Shown here piece by piece: positions 10,886 through 19,937 of a stretch of 64,000 nt of DNA. The stretch is taken from positions 1,531,501-1,595,500 of the forward strand of contig NZ_CP025135.1 of the NCBI RefSeq assembly GCF_002833405.1, in the 5' to 3' direction. Under the pieces are notes generated by a model that did not search any database, was not told the origin of the DNA, and saw only the letters and a list, made by a program, of their open reading frames with translations. The first letter of the stretch is position 1; every line of letters starts with the position of its first letter. The stretch is from Planococcus sp. MB-3u-03. GTDB lineage: Bacteria; Bacillota; Bacilli; Bacillales_A; Planococcaceae. The position numbers and the translations under genes are program-made.

Positions 10886-12022
10886 ATGAATTTCGATTTG
10901 ACACAAGAACAGCAAATGATCAAGAAGACGATGCGAGAATTCGCCGATAAAGTAGTGGCACCAGGTGCCGTCGACCGAGACCGCACGAAAGAATTTCCGA
11001 AAGAGGCCTTCAAGCAGCTGTCCGACATGGGGATGATGGGCTTGCCGTTTGATGAAGCTTATGGCGGGGCTGGAGCGGATTCGACAAGTTTTGCCATCGT
11101 CACAGAAGAATTGAGCCGCGTCTGCGCTTCAACAGGCATCACATATTCCGCCCATATTTCACTCGGTGGAGCTCCACTCAGCCTGTTCGGCACAGAAGAG
11201 CAAAACAGAAGTATTTGACGCCGATCTGTTCTGGGGAATCGTTCGGCGCGTTCGGTCTGACTGAACCGAATGCCGGATCGGATGCCGGGGAACAGAGACA
11301 CGTGCAGTAGAAGACGGGGACGACTGGGTCATCAATGGATCGAAAGTATATATCACGAACGCAAGCCATGCGAAGCATTTGGCGATTACGGCCATCACCG
11401 GCATGAACGACGGCAAAAGAAATCAGTGCGATCATCGTGCCGACGGACGCAGAAGGCTTCACGATCATCGATAATTACGAGAAAATGGGCTTTGAACGCA
11501 TCCAATACAACGGAATTGGTACTGGAAAATGTCCGTGTGCCAAAAGAAAACCTGCTCGGCAAACGTGGAGAAGGCTTCAAGCAATTCTTGGTGACGCTTG
11601 ATGGCGGGCGCATCGGCATCGCCGCGATGGCAGTCGGGATTGCACAAGGCGCATTCAATAAAGCACTCGCTTACGCAAAAGAGCGCAAGCAGTTCGGCAA
11701 GTCTTTGTCGGAATTCCAAGTGACGCAATTCAAATTGGCCGATATGGCAATGAAGATTGAACTCGCCCGCAATATGGTCTATAAAGCGGCATGGTTGAAA
11801 GACCAAGGGCGCCCGTTTACAAAAGAAGCGTCCATGGCGAAACTGTATGCTTCCGAGATGGCGATGGAAGTGGCGGACGAAGCGATCCAGATCCATGGCG
11901 GCTATGGCTATATGAAGGAATATGAAGTGGAGCGCTATATGCGCGACGCCAAGCTCCTGGAGATCGGTGAAGGGACATCTGAAGTGCAGCGCATGGTCAT
12001 TTCACGCCTTGTCGGCTGCTGA
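10886..12022 (+). pseudogene. Acyl-CoA dehydrogenase, frame broken by four indels
   Basis: Read across frames, this is a complete short-chain/butyryl-type acyl-CoA dehydrogenase of about 379 residues: MNFDLTQEQQMIKKTMREFA at the N terminus, the FAD-binding FGLTEPNAGSDAG stretch, and the C-terminal domain with FGKSLSEFQVTQFKLADMA, IQIHGGYGYMKEYEVERYMRDA and EIGEGTSEVQRM. The glutamate of YMKEYEVERY is the usual catalytic base. The enzyme makes the trans-2-enoyl-CoA in fatty-acid or branched-chain amino-acid breakdown, reducing ETF. Lesions: a missing A near 11204, a missing G near 11290, an extra A (or two missing) near 11417 and an extra T near 11492. It stands alone between sigA and cccA, where B. 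subtilis has no such gene. No partner ETF or thiolase gene is visible. Confidence 0.88.
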
Positions 12023-12213
12023 TCGGATTTGCAAAACTGTGAAGCTTTAACTGCTTGTTCGATGCCGTCAACTGAATCCTTCGAATTTACCGATTTTGTC
12101 ACAATACGGCAATTATTATTCGTTATGGCTTTTCGTTTACTGGATAATACAGTACAATAATGAATGATACTTATACTATCATCAAGCAGAACACAGTAGA
12201 AGGAGGGTTACGG

Positions 12214-12606
12214 ATGCAAAAGAATGCAATTGTACCTTATATCTTAATCATGGCTTTCGGTATTGGCCTGATTTTCTTCCTGTCATTGGAAGGAGTCGGC
12301 AATGAAGCTGAAATTGCTGAAGAACAAGCGGCAGAAGAAGGCGGCGGAGAAGAAGCAGCTGAAGGCGAAGGCGGAGAAGAAGCGGCAAGCGGCGACTTCG
12401 ACCCGGAAGCTACAGCACAAGCAAGCTGTGTTTCTTGCCACGGTTCAAGCTATGAAGGCGGAGTCGGCCCATCACTTGTAGGCACAGCACTTTCGCAAGA
12501 AGAAATTGAAGAGATTCTGATCAACGGTAAAGGAACAATGCCAGCTGGACTTGTCCCTGAAGAGAACGTACCAGCAATGGCTGAGTGGGTACTTTCACTC
12601 GAATAG
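12214..12606 (+). CDS. cccA: Cytochrome c-550, membrane-anchored (CccA type)
   Basis: 130 residues from ATG 12214, which follows GAAGGAGGG. One N-terminal transmembrane helix (residues about 6-28) anchors the protein, then comes an unusually acidic, glycine- and alanine-rich linker (about residues 29-62), then a small c-type haem domain with the CVSCH site and a later methionine in KGTMPAGL as the probable sixth ligand. It carries electrons on the outer face of the membrane. The position after sigA matches B. subtilis cccA. A terminator follows directly. Confidence 0.92.
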   Translation: MQKNAIVPYILIMAFGIGLIFFLSLEGVGNEAEIAEEQAAEEGGGEEAAEGEGGEEAASGDFDPEATAQASCVSCHGSSYEGGVGPSLVGTALSQEEIEEILINGKGTMPAGLVPEENVPAMAEWVLSLE

Positions 12607-12611
12607 CATCA

Positions 12612-12646
12612 AAAACCCTTAGTTCTTCTGGAGCTAAGGGTTTTTT
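12612..12646 (+). terminator. Terminator after cccA
   Basis: AAAACCCTTAG pairs with CTAAGGGTTTT around a short loop, followed by a T run; it also lies just before the trmK ribosome binding site. Confidence 0.92.
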
Positions 12647-12665
12647 GTCAATTAGGAGGAACTTT

Positions 12666-13379
12666 ATGAACGCGCAGCAATTATCAGTTCGATTAATGAA
12701 AGTGGCAGAATATGTGCAAGCAGGTGCGGTCGTGGCAGATATCGGCTCAGATCACGCCTATTTGCCATGCCACCTTCTCCATCACGGCATCGCGAGCCGT
12801 GCGGTTGCCGGAGAGATCGTCAAAGGCCCTTATGAATCGGCGAAAAAGCAAGTACGCGCGGAAGGGCTTGAAGGCAAAATTACGGTCCGGCTCGCCCCTG
12901 GGCTTGAAGCGATTGAACCGGCAGACGGGATTACGGCGGTGACCATCGCCGGGATGGGTGGTTCACTGATTGCATCCATCCTGGAAGAAGGAAAAGACCG
13001 GCTCGAAGGCGTGGAGCGCTTGATCCTGCAGCCGAACGTCCACGCCCAAGCGATACGGCAATGGGCAGTCCAAAACGGCTGGCACATTGTCGCAGAAGAG
13101 ATCTTGAAGGAAAAAGACAAGATCTATGAGATCCTAGTGCTGGAGCCGACTGCTGAAGAAGTGCAGCTAGATGCGAAAGAGTTGCTATTCGGCCCGGAGC
13201 TATTAAAACAGCAAACCGAAATTTTCAAGGAAAAGTGGCAGCGCGAGGCGACACAGTGGAAAGCGATCGCCGAGCGCTTGGAGAACACACAACAAACCGA
13301 AGACATTCGTACGAAAAAAGAGCAATTGCTCGAAAAAATCGCATTGATGGAAGAGGTGTTTGCGGATGAAAATTCCTAA
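12666..13379 (+). CDS. trmK: tRNA (adenine(22)-N(1))-methyltransferase TrmK
   Basis: 237 residues from ATG 12666 behind TTAGGAGGA. The Rossmann-type methyltransferase fold is shown by VVADIGSDHAYLPCHL (SAM-binding motif I) and the catalytic-region motif VTIAGMGGSLI, both typical of the YqfN/TrmK family; the C-terminal part is a predicted coiled coil. It methylates N1 of A22 in the D-arm of tRNAs. The last 14 bases overlap yqfO, as in other Bacillales. Confidence 0.94.
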   Translation: MNAQQLSVRLMKVAEYVQAGAVVADIGSDHAYLPCHLLHHGIASRAVAGEIVKGPYESAKKQVRAEGLEGKITVRLAPGLEAIEPADGITAVTIAGMGGSLIASILEEGKDRLEGVERLILQPNVHAQAIRQWAVQNGWHIVAEEILKEKDKIYEILVLEPTAEEVQLDAKELLFGPELLKQQTEIFKEKWQREATQWKAIAERLENTQQTEDIRTKKEQLLEKIALMEEVFADENS

Positions 13380-14394
13380 CGGGCAACAGATTATCGAACA
13401 GTTCGAGAAATGGTCGCCGAAATATTTGGCGATGGAAGGAGATCCAATTGGGCTGCACGTCGGTACCTTGAACAAAAAGATTGAACGCGTGCTGGTGACG
13501 CTGGATGTCGATGATGCAGTGGTAGACGAAGCGATCGAAAAAGGCGCTGGCCTCATCATTGCGCACCATCCGCCGATTTTTCGGCCCTTGAAAAATCTCC
13601 AGACAGATTTTCCTCATGGCCAATTGATGGAAAAATTGATCAAAAATGATATTGCGGTATATGCAGCACACACAAATCTCGATGTTGCGTGGGGCGGCGT
13701 CAATGACCTGTTGGCGGATGCGCTTGGATTGAGCGACACGGAAGTATTGGTGAAAACCTATGAAGCGGAGCTCGTGAAGATTGCGGTATTCGTGCCTGAA
13801 AGCCATGAAGACCAAGTGAGAAAAGCGTTTGGCGAAGCGGGTGCCGGAGCAATCGGCGATTACGAATATTGCAGCTATACCTTGTATGGCACTGGGCGCT
13901 TCCGGCCAAATACTTCAGCCGATCCGTATATTGGGGAAGCAGGGAAAATGGAAGAGACAGCGGAATCGAAAATTGAAGTCGTTGTCAGGAAAGCCGAAAA
14001 AGACCGCGTAATCCGTGCGATGATGGCAGCCCACCCTTATGAGGAACCGGCATATGACGTGTTCACCTTGGAAAACAAAGAGCTGCCGATGGGGCTTGGC
14101 CGCATCGGGCGCTTGAAAGAAAAGATGAACTTGGATACGTTTGCGGAGCATGTGAAAACAAGTTTGGATGTGCCGTTTGTCCGTGTCGTCGGAACTGGCG
14201 ATGAAACGATCAAAAAAGTGGCGGTGCTTGGCGGCGACGGCAATAAATATATCCAGCAGGCAAAACGCGCCGGAGCGGATGTCTACGTAACGGGTGATCT
14301 TTATTTCCACGTGGCACAGGATGCACAGGCAATCGGCTTGCCGGTAATCGACCCTGGGCATCATGTCGAGAAAGTGATGATCCAGGAGTCGTAG
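13366..14394 (+). CDS. yqfO: Nif3-like dinuclear metal centre protein YqfO
   Basis: 342 residues from ATG 13366, with AAGAGGTG eight bases upstream. Metal-binding histidines are visible in LIIAHHPPIF and AAHTNLDVAWGG, and again in the C-terminal DPGHHVEK. A CutA/PII-like insert (about residues 125-235, with AAHPYEEPAYDVF) separates the two Nif3 halves. It is often named a GTP cyclohydrolase I type 2 family protein, but the physiological role is not settled. Long overlap with trmK implies coupling. Confidence 0.92.
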   Translation: MKIPNGQQIIEQFEKWSPKYLAMEGDPIGLHVGTLNKKIERVLVTLDVDDAVVDEAIEKGAGLIIAHHPPIFRPLKNLQTDFPHGQLMEKLIKNDIAVYAAHTNLDVAWGGVNDLLADALGLSDTEVLVKTYEAELVKIAVFVPESHEDQVRKAFGEAGAGAIGDYEYCSYTLYGTGRFRPNTSADPYIGEAGKMEETAESKIEVVVRKAEKDRVIRAMMAAHPYEEPAYDVFTLENKELPMGLGRIGRLKEKMNLDTFAEHVKTSLDVPFVRVVGTGDETIKKVAVLGGDGNKYIQQAKRAGADVYVTGDLYFHVAQDAQAIGLPVIDPGHHVEKVMIQES

Positions 14395-14580
14395 ACCATA
14401 TGACGGAAAAGGGCGCAAACTGGCAATGCGAATTCCTGCCGTCTGAAGTAAATACAGAGCCGTTTCGCTTAAAGTGAAGATATAAAAGAGTGTTAAAGAA
14501 GTCTATAATCCGCCATAAATGAAAAAGGAGATACGATTTCTACATTCAAAATCAATGTGCTATCTGAGTATTTGGAGAAG

Positions 14581-14676
14581 CGTTCGTTCGACTCCTGTGG
14601 GACTAGCGGGTTTGAGAGACCCCGCAGGAACGAAGTGACGAGGAGGCTCGATTCCCGCCCCATGGAAAGCGAGCGA
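14581..14676. repeat. Structured intergenic repeat of the Bacillaceae type
   Basis: The segment contains CTCCTGTGGGACTAGCGGG, GAGACCCCGCAGG and CGAGGAGGCTCG and ends with GGAAAGCGAGCG. CCTGTGGG can pair with CCCGCAGG, and GCGGG with CCCGC further on. Very similar GC-rich, imperfectly palindromic sequences occur in many intergenic copies in Bacillus-like genomes (from memory). It is much richer in G and C than its surroundings. Only one copy is visible in this window. Confidence 0.6.
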
Positions 14677-14721
14677 TAAGCTTCGGAAAATACGGGTTTC
14701 TGAGTTTCTCGACAGCCTGAA

Positions 14722-14750
14722 AAGAGGCCCCATTCAGGGCCTCTTTTTAC
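14722..14750. terminator. Bidirectional terminator between yqfO and ispH
   Basis: AAGAGGCCC pairs with GGGCCTCTT around a six-base loop, with A and T runs on both sides. Confidence 0.9.
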
Positions 14751-14753
14751 GTG

Positions 14754-15737
14754 TTATTCATTCACCGGATAGGGTTCGATGCGGTCCGATGGTTTCGGAT
14801 GCTTGATCTTCGGCAAGATTTTATTAAGTGGTACGGAACGCTCGAGTGTGCGTTTCCGGATCTTCCGGATCGTATTGATCCAAGAACTTCATCACTTCTT
14901 TGACAATCGGTGTAGGCGTTGAGGCGCCAGCGGTCAAGGCGACCGTTTCGATGCCTTCCAGCCATTCCAATTTCAATTCAGACAAATCAGAGATTCGGTA
15001 AGCCGGCGTGCCTGCGATATCTTGTGAAACTTGCGCCAGGCGGTTGGAGTTATTGCTCATCGGGTCGCCGATAACCAATAAAAGATCGGTATCCCCGGCT
15101 TGTTCCGCGACGGCTTCCTGGCGAACTTGTGTAGCAAGACAGATCTCTTTATGCACTTCTGCCTGCGGGAAACGTTCTTTCAAGCGTTCCATCAAATGGA
15201 CAACATCCCATTGGCTCATCGTCGTTTGGTTGGTGATGATGATTTTGTCTTCATTCAACTCTAGGGCATTGACGTCTTCGAGCTTTTCAACCAAATGGAC
15301 TAGGTCCGGAGCGACGCCGATTGCGCCTTCCGGTTCCGGGTGGCCGCTCTTGCCGATGTAGATGATATGGTAGCCTTCTGCCGTTTTCTCACGGATCAAG
15401 TCATGCGTCACGGTAACATCCGGGCAAGTGGCGTCGATCGAAACGAGCCCTTTCTTCTGGCCAGTTCGCGCACTTGTGGGGATACGCCGTGTGCTGTAAA
15501 GATGACGGTACCAGTTTCAACCTTCTCCAAAATTTCTAGGCGGTTGGTGCCATCAAGGGTGATGATGCCATCTTGTTCAAATGCATCCGTCACATGTTTA
15601 TTGTGGACAATCATGCCCAGTATATAAATCGGGCGCGGCAAGGTTTCATCCATGGCTGCATTTTTCGCGATGACCATGGCGTCCACTACCCCGTAGCAAT
15701 AGCCTCTTGGCGATATCTTTTTTACTTTCATTATCAA
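14754..15737 (-). pseudogene. ispH: 4-hydroxy-3-methylbut-2-enyl diphosphate reductase IspH, two frameshifts
   Basis: Read across frames, this is a full IspH of about 327 residues: [13 protein letters not shown] with the first iron-sulphur cysteine, the second cysteine in DATCPDVT, the third in [11 protein letters not shown], and the active-site [10 protein letters not shown]. It carries out the last step of the MEP isoprenoid pathway, giving IPP and DMAPP. One A is missing near 15450, and one base is extra (or two missing) near 14847, after which the C-terminal frame ends at 14754. The TTG at 15737 sits six bases after GGAG; ATG 15731 is the alternative start. The enzyme is essential in this pathway, so the breaks are probably sequence errors. 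ispG and dxs are elsewhere in the window. Confidence 0.9.
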
Positions 15738-15826
15738 ACCGCACTCCTTTCAACATCATGACTTCATTATAACGGAGACGCCGTCTCTTTACAAAAGATG
15801 CATCGCTAAGGAGAGCCATTTTATGC

Positions 15827-15832
15827 TATAAT
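15827..15832 (+). promoter_or_regulatory. Extended -10 element of the cshB promoter
   Basis: TGCTATAAT is a perfect extended -10 sequence 31 bases before the cshB start codon. No convincing -35 box is seen. Confidence 0.5.
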
Positions 15833-15862
15833 AGCTAGAGCTTAAGGAGGGAACTATATCCC

Positions 15863-17158
15863 ATGACAAAATTCAACGAATACCGTCTCAAGCCATTTTT
15901 GCTTGAAGCGGTCGAAAAACTCGGTTTCACAGAACCGACAGCTATCCAAAAGGAAATGATTCCACAAATCATGAGTGGAAACAGTGCCATTGGCCAGTCC
16001 CATACAGGTACAGGCAAGACCCATAGTTTTATCATCCCGATCGTCGAACGCATAGATGTTTCGAAACAGGAAGTCCAAGCAGTAATCGCTGCACCGACGC
16101 GAGAACTTGGGACGCAAATTTTCAACGAAATCCAGAAATTGATTGGCGATTCCGGCATCGAAGTGAAATCGTTCATCGGCGGAACGGATAAACAGCGTTC
16201 GATCAATAAATTGAAAACGCAGCCGCATATCGTTATCGGGACACCAGGACGCTTGAAAGACCTCGTCAACGAAAATGCGTTGCTCGTCCATACCGCTAAG
16301 ATCTTAGTCGTCGATGAGGCTGACTTGGCATTCGACATGGGCTTTATCGAAGAGATCGACCAAGTCGCAGGGAAAATGCGCGACGATCTGGAAATGTACG
16401 TATTTTCTGCCACGATTCCAGAGAAACTCAAGCCGTTCTTGAAGAAATACATGGCCAACCCGGCTCATATCAAAATCGGCGACAAACGCCCGACGGCTGA
16501 AGGGCTGGACTTTTATTTAGTGCCAGTGCGCAGCAAGAAAAAAGTCGAGCGTTTACAGGAAATAATGAAAATCATCAATCCCTACCTTGCGATCATTTTT
16601 GTCAACACGCGCACCAATGCCGACTATATCGCTGAAGAATTATCGAAAAGCGGCATCCGCGTAGGGAAGATCCATGGCGATCTGGCACCGCGCGAGCGCG
16701 TCAAGGTGATGAAGCAAGTACGTGATCTGGAGTATCAATACATCGTAGCGACAGACCTTGCCGCACGCGGAATCGATATCCAAGGCGTCAGCCATGTCAT
16801 CAACTACGAATTGCCGGAAGACCTGGAATTCTTCATCCACCGCGTCGGGCGGACAGCGCGTGCGGGCCTTAAAGGCGTCGCCATCACCTTGTTCAGCCCG
16901 GAAGATGAAGACGCCATTGTCCGCGTCGAGAAGATGGGGATCCCGTTCCAGCAAAAGGATATCGTCAAAGGCGAATTTGTCGATATGAAAGAGCGCCACG
17001 GCCGTAAAAAACGTGTGCGCACGGAGAATGAAGCCGATACTAAGGCGAAATCAATGGTCCACAAACCGAAAAGCGTAAAACCGATGTACAAGAAGAAAAT
17101 GAAATGGAAAATGGACGAAATCAAAAAAGCGGAACGACGCAAAAACCGCAAAAAGTAA
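15863..17158 (+). CDS. cshB: DEAD-box RNA helicase CshB
   Basis: 431 residues. Helicase motifs are in order: Q motif (FTEPTAIQKEMIP), Walker A (SHTGTGKTHS), PTRELGTQI, TPGRL, DEAD variant VDEADLAF, SAT (FSATIP), then in domain 2 IIFVNTRTNADYIAEEL, ATDLAARGIDI and HRVGRTARAG. A basic C-terminal tail (KKRV...RRKNRKK) suits RNA binding. CshB is a cold-shock-associated helicase that unwinds mRNA and helps ribosome biogenesis. The start follows AAGGAGGG with an 11-base gap. Confidence 0.95.
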   Translation: MTKFNEYRLKPFLLEAVEKLGFTEPTAIQKEMIPQIMSGNSAIGQSHTGTGKTHSFIIPIVERIDVSKQEVQAVIAAPTRELGTQIFNEIQKLIGDSGIEVKSFIGGTDKQRSINKLKTQPHIVIGTPGRLKDLVNENALLVHTAKILVVDEADLAFDMGFIEEIDQVAGKMRDDLEMYVFSATIPEKLKPFLKKYMANPAHIKIGDKRPTAEGLDFYLVPVRSKKKVERLQEIMKIINPYLAIIFVNTRTNADYIAEELSKSGIRVGKIHGDLAPRERVKVMKQVRDLEYQYIVATDLAARGIDIQGVSHVINYELPEDLEFFIHRVGRTARAGLKGVAITLFSPEDEDAIVRVEKMGIPFQQKDIVKGEFVDMKERHGRKKRVRTENEADTKAKSMVHKPKSVKPMYKKKMKWKMDEIKKAERRKNRKK

Positions 17159-17170
17159 GGGGTTAATCAA

Positions 17171-18073
17171 ATGCTATGAGGATCGCATGTCTCGATGAGC
17201 GGCAAGAAGATGCTTCTCGGCGCGAGCGAGGAAGCCGCTTCCTACGGCTCCACGACTTTCATGATCTATACGGGCGCACCGCAAAATACGCGCCGCAAAC
17301 CGATCGAAGAACTAAATATCGAGGCGGGACGGGCGCATATGGCGGAGAACGGCCTGTCGAATATCATCGTTCACGCACCTTATATCATAAATATCGCCAA
17401 CACGACCAAACCTGCAACGTTCGAACTCGGCGTTGAGTTCCTGCAGTCGGAAATCGAACGTACGGCAGCACTTGGGGCGGAACAAATCGTCTTGCATCCC
17501 GGTGCGCATGTCGGCGCGGGAGTGGAAGCCGGCACACAGAAAATCATCGACGGCTTGAACGAAGTGCTGACGCAGGATTTTCCGGTCAATATCGCCCTTG
17601 AGACGATGGCTGGAAAAGGCAGTGAAATTGGCCGCAATTTCGAGGAGTTGGCAGCGATTATCAACGGCGTGACGCATAACGAGCGCTTGTCGGTATGTTT
17701 CGATACATGCCATGTCCACGATGCCGGTTATGACATCAAAGAAGATTTCGACGGTGTGCTGGCGGAATTCGACCGCATCATCGGAATCGACCGATTGCAA
17801 GTACTGCACATCAACGACAGCAAGAACGTGCGCGGGGCAGGGAAAGACCGCCACGAAAACATCGGCTTCGGCGAGATCGGTTTTGATGCACTCAATTCGA
17901 TTGTCCACCATAAACAATTGATGCATGTCCCGAAAATACTCGAGACGCCGTATGTCGGACTGGATGCGAAAAAGAAAAAAGCGCCATATGCATACGAAAT
18001 CGACATGTTCAAAAACGGCATCTTTGCGCCTGATGACATCGAAAAGATGAAATTGCCGATCGAATCACAATAA
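17171..18073 (+). CDS. nfo: Endonuclease IV (Nfo), with an in-frame TGA at codon 3
   Basis: An AP endonuclease of the xylose-isomerase fold with three zinc sites: [51 protein letters not shown] and RHENIGFG are all intact. It cuts DNA 5' to abasic sites in base excision repair. The expected start is ATG 17171, eight bases after AAGGGG, giving the conserved N terminus with [10 protein letters not shown]; but TGA at 17177-17179 interrupts it. An open frame exists from ATG 17195 (292 residues), which would lose the first strand and its histidine and lacks a good ribosome binding site. I think the stop is a sequence error. Confidence 0.9.
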
Positions 18074-18081
18074 TGAGGGGT

Positions 18082-18131
18082 AAAGGCTATTCCGAAAAGT
18101 CATGAAACATGGCATTTCGGACAGCCTTTTT
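18082..18131 (+). terminator. Terminator after nfo
   Basis: A two-part stem: AAAGGCT pairs with AGCCTTT and, inside it, TCCGAAA pairs with TTTCGGA; a T run follows. Confidence 0.85.
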
Positions 18132-18290
18132 CTATTTGAAAGCTAATGCAGACGCCAGTAAAAATAGCTGCGCAAGATCATGCATTACGGGTCTTTACGA
18201 TTTGCATTCTCCCGTCCCAACTTATCAAAGCTTTATTTAAAAGCCCAAACGGTTTACAGGAGCACACAACTGCTCTATACTTTCTATAGT

Positions 18291-18311
18291 AAATCGTAAT
18301 CATTCTTATTG
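18291..18311 (+). promoter_or_regulatory. Zur-box-like operator before znuC-znuB-zur
   Basis: AAATCGTAATCATTCTTATTG begins with a perfect left half of the B. subtilis Zur box (AAATCGTAAT-N-ATTACGATTT); the right half is degenerate. It lies 15 bases before the znuC start, in the place expected for zinc-dependent repression of the operon by its own zur product. Confidence 0.75.
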
Positions 18312-18326
18312 GAAAAGGGCGTCCCT

Positions 18327-19090
18327 ATGGCAGCGCCATTGATCAACATTAAAGAAGTTAGCTATGAATATGAACAAACGAAAGCATTGGACCACATATC
18401 GATGACGGTGGAGGAAGGCGATTTCCTGGCGATACTCGGCCCGAACGGATCGGGGAAATCGACTTTATTGAAAATCATGCTCGGGCTCATCCGGCCATCC
18501 GAAGGCAGCGTGGAATTGTTCGGCATTGATTCGAGGCAATCCAAACACCGCGAATGGATCGGTTATGTGTCGCAAAATCGAATTCATTCAACTCGGCTTT
18601 TCCGGCCACTGTGCAGGAAGTGGTGGCAGGGGCCTGGCGAAAAGGCCGGGCTGTTCCATAAATTGCCGAAAACACATCACAGCAAGTCGAAGAAGCGCTC
18701 GATGCGGTCGGCATGAAATCATTTAAAACCGCAGCATCAGTGAGCTATCGGGGCCAGCAGCAGCGCGTCTTTATCGCACGCGCGCTCGTCGCCAAGCCGA
18801 AAGTGCTTATACTCGATGAGCCGACAGTCGGCATCGATGTCCAGAATGTCCAAGCTTTCGACATGCTCGCTGCGCTCAATCGGGAACGTAATATTACGCT
18901 GGTGCTCGTGACGCACGACGTCGATACGGTGACCGATCGCATCTCGCACGTCGCATGCTTGAACCAGACCATCCATTTCCACGGCTTTAAAGACCAATTG
19001 CATATGATGAGCGATGAGAAGCGCGAAGCGTGGTATGGCCATTCCGTCCGGAAAATCCATCATACGGAAGGAAGCCATACGCATGCTTGA
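18327..19090 (+). pseudogene. znuC: Zinc ABC transporter ATP-binding protein ZnuC, several frameshifts
   Basis: Across frames the sequence gives a typical metal-uptake ABC ATPase: Walker A GPNGSGKST, Walker B VLILDEPTVGID and the switch histidine in VTHD. The signature motif expected as LSGGQQQR is garbled to SYRGQQQR because one A (near 18728) and two G (near 18755) are missing close together. Further lesions are a missing A near 18579, an extra A near 18638 and a missing A near 18671. The net frame arithmetic closes. Start ATG 18327 follows AAAAGGG. The stop overlaps znuB by eight bases. It energises zinc import with ZnuB; no binding protein (ZnuA) is adjacent. Confidence 0.86.
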
Positions 19091-19937
19091 CGCCATACTG
19101 TCCTATGAATTTCTGCAAAACGCATTCGCATCCGGCTTGATCATCGGCGTCATTGCGCCGCTGCTCGGCGTCTTCATCGTCGTGAGAAGGCTGTCGCTGA
19201 TCGCAGATGCCTTGAGCCATGTGACGCTTGCCGGCATTGCCGGAAGCCTTTATCTAAGCCAAAGTGTCGGGGCACTGGCGTTACTGAACCCGCTGTATCT
19301 CGGGATCGCCTCGTCGGTGATGGGCTCGATGCTCATCGAGCGGCTGCGCAGTGTCTATAAGCATTACGAAGAACTGGCCATCCCGATCATCCTTTCCGCA
19401 GGCATTGGCTTCGGGGCCATTTTCATTTCCCTGGCGGAAGGATTTTCGAGCGATTTGTTCGGCTACCTCTTCGGCACGGTCTCAGCCGTCAGCCGGCAGG
19501 ATTTATTTATCGTCGCAGGAATCGCCGTGATCGTGTTGGCGTTTATCCGTATCTTCTTCAAGGAATTATTTGTCTTGTCCTTCGACGATGAATACGCACG
19601 GGCATCCGGCCTGCCTGCAAAATGGATCCACTTCCTGTTCATGATCGTCACGGCCTTAGTCATTGCCGGTTCGATGCGCATCGTCGGCATACTTCTCGTG
19701 TCATCACTGATGACCATCCCGGTAGCGACGGCAATGCGCGTCGCCAAAAGCTTCAAGCAAACCATCTGGCTATCGATCCTATTCGGTGAAATATCGGTCC
19801 TGACCGGGCTGGTCGCTGCGTTTTACTTCGATTTAGCGCCAGGCGGCACGATTGTCGTCACATCCATTGCCATTTTGCTGGTCATTCTGGCTTATCGAAA
19901 AATCTCGTTATCTAAGAAAAGGGGGGCAGCCGCATGA
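19083..19937 (+). CDS. znuB: Zinc ABC transporter permease ZnuB
   Basis: 284 residues from ATG 19083, with AAGGAAG eight bases upstream. A polytopic membrane protein with about eight hydrophobic helices and the ABC-3 family signature region VVRRLSLIADALSHVTLAG near the N terminus; SGLPAKWIHFLFMIVTALVI marks the later EAA-like loop. It forms the channel for Zn(II) (possibly Mn) uptake. Overlaps znuC upstream and zur downstream by four bases, so all three are translated together. Confidence 0.93.
   Translation: MLDAILSYEFLQNAFASGLIIGVIAPLLGVFIVVRRLSLIADALSHVTLAGIAGSLYLSQSVGALALLNPLYLGIASSVMGSMLIERLRSVYKHYEELAIPIILSAGIGFGAIFISLAEGFSSDLFGYLFGTVSAVSRQDLFIVAGIAVIVLAFIRIFFKELFVLSFDDEYARASGLPAKWIHFLFMIVTALVIAGSMRIVGILLVSSLMTIPVATAMRVAKSFKQTIWLSILFGEISVLTGLVAAFYFDLAPGGTIVVTSIAILLVILAYRKISLSKKRGAAA

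Larger units (their letters stand above)
14395..14753. other. Intergenic region between convergent yqfO and ispH
   Basis: About 360 bases with no credible gene. It holds a structured repeat-like element (14581-14676) and a bidirectional terminator (14722-14750). The first 180 bases show no recognisable feature apart from a short A-rich GGAG-like stretch near 14520 without a following open frame. Confidence 0.6.

Noticed and set aside
13225..13815. 196-codon open frame on the minus strand
   Set aside because: Opposite trmK and yqfO, both well conserved on the plus strand; no supporting signals.
17312..17926. 204-codon open frame on the minus strand
   Set aside because: Lies wholly opposite nfo, has no ribosome binding site and no family resemblance; it is a shadow of the real gene's codon pattern.
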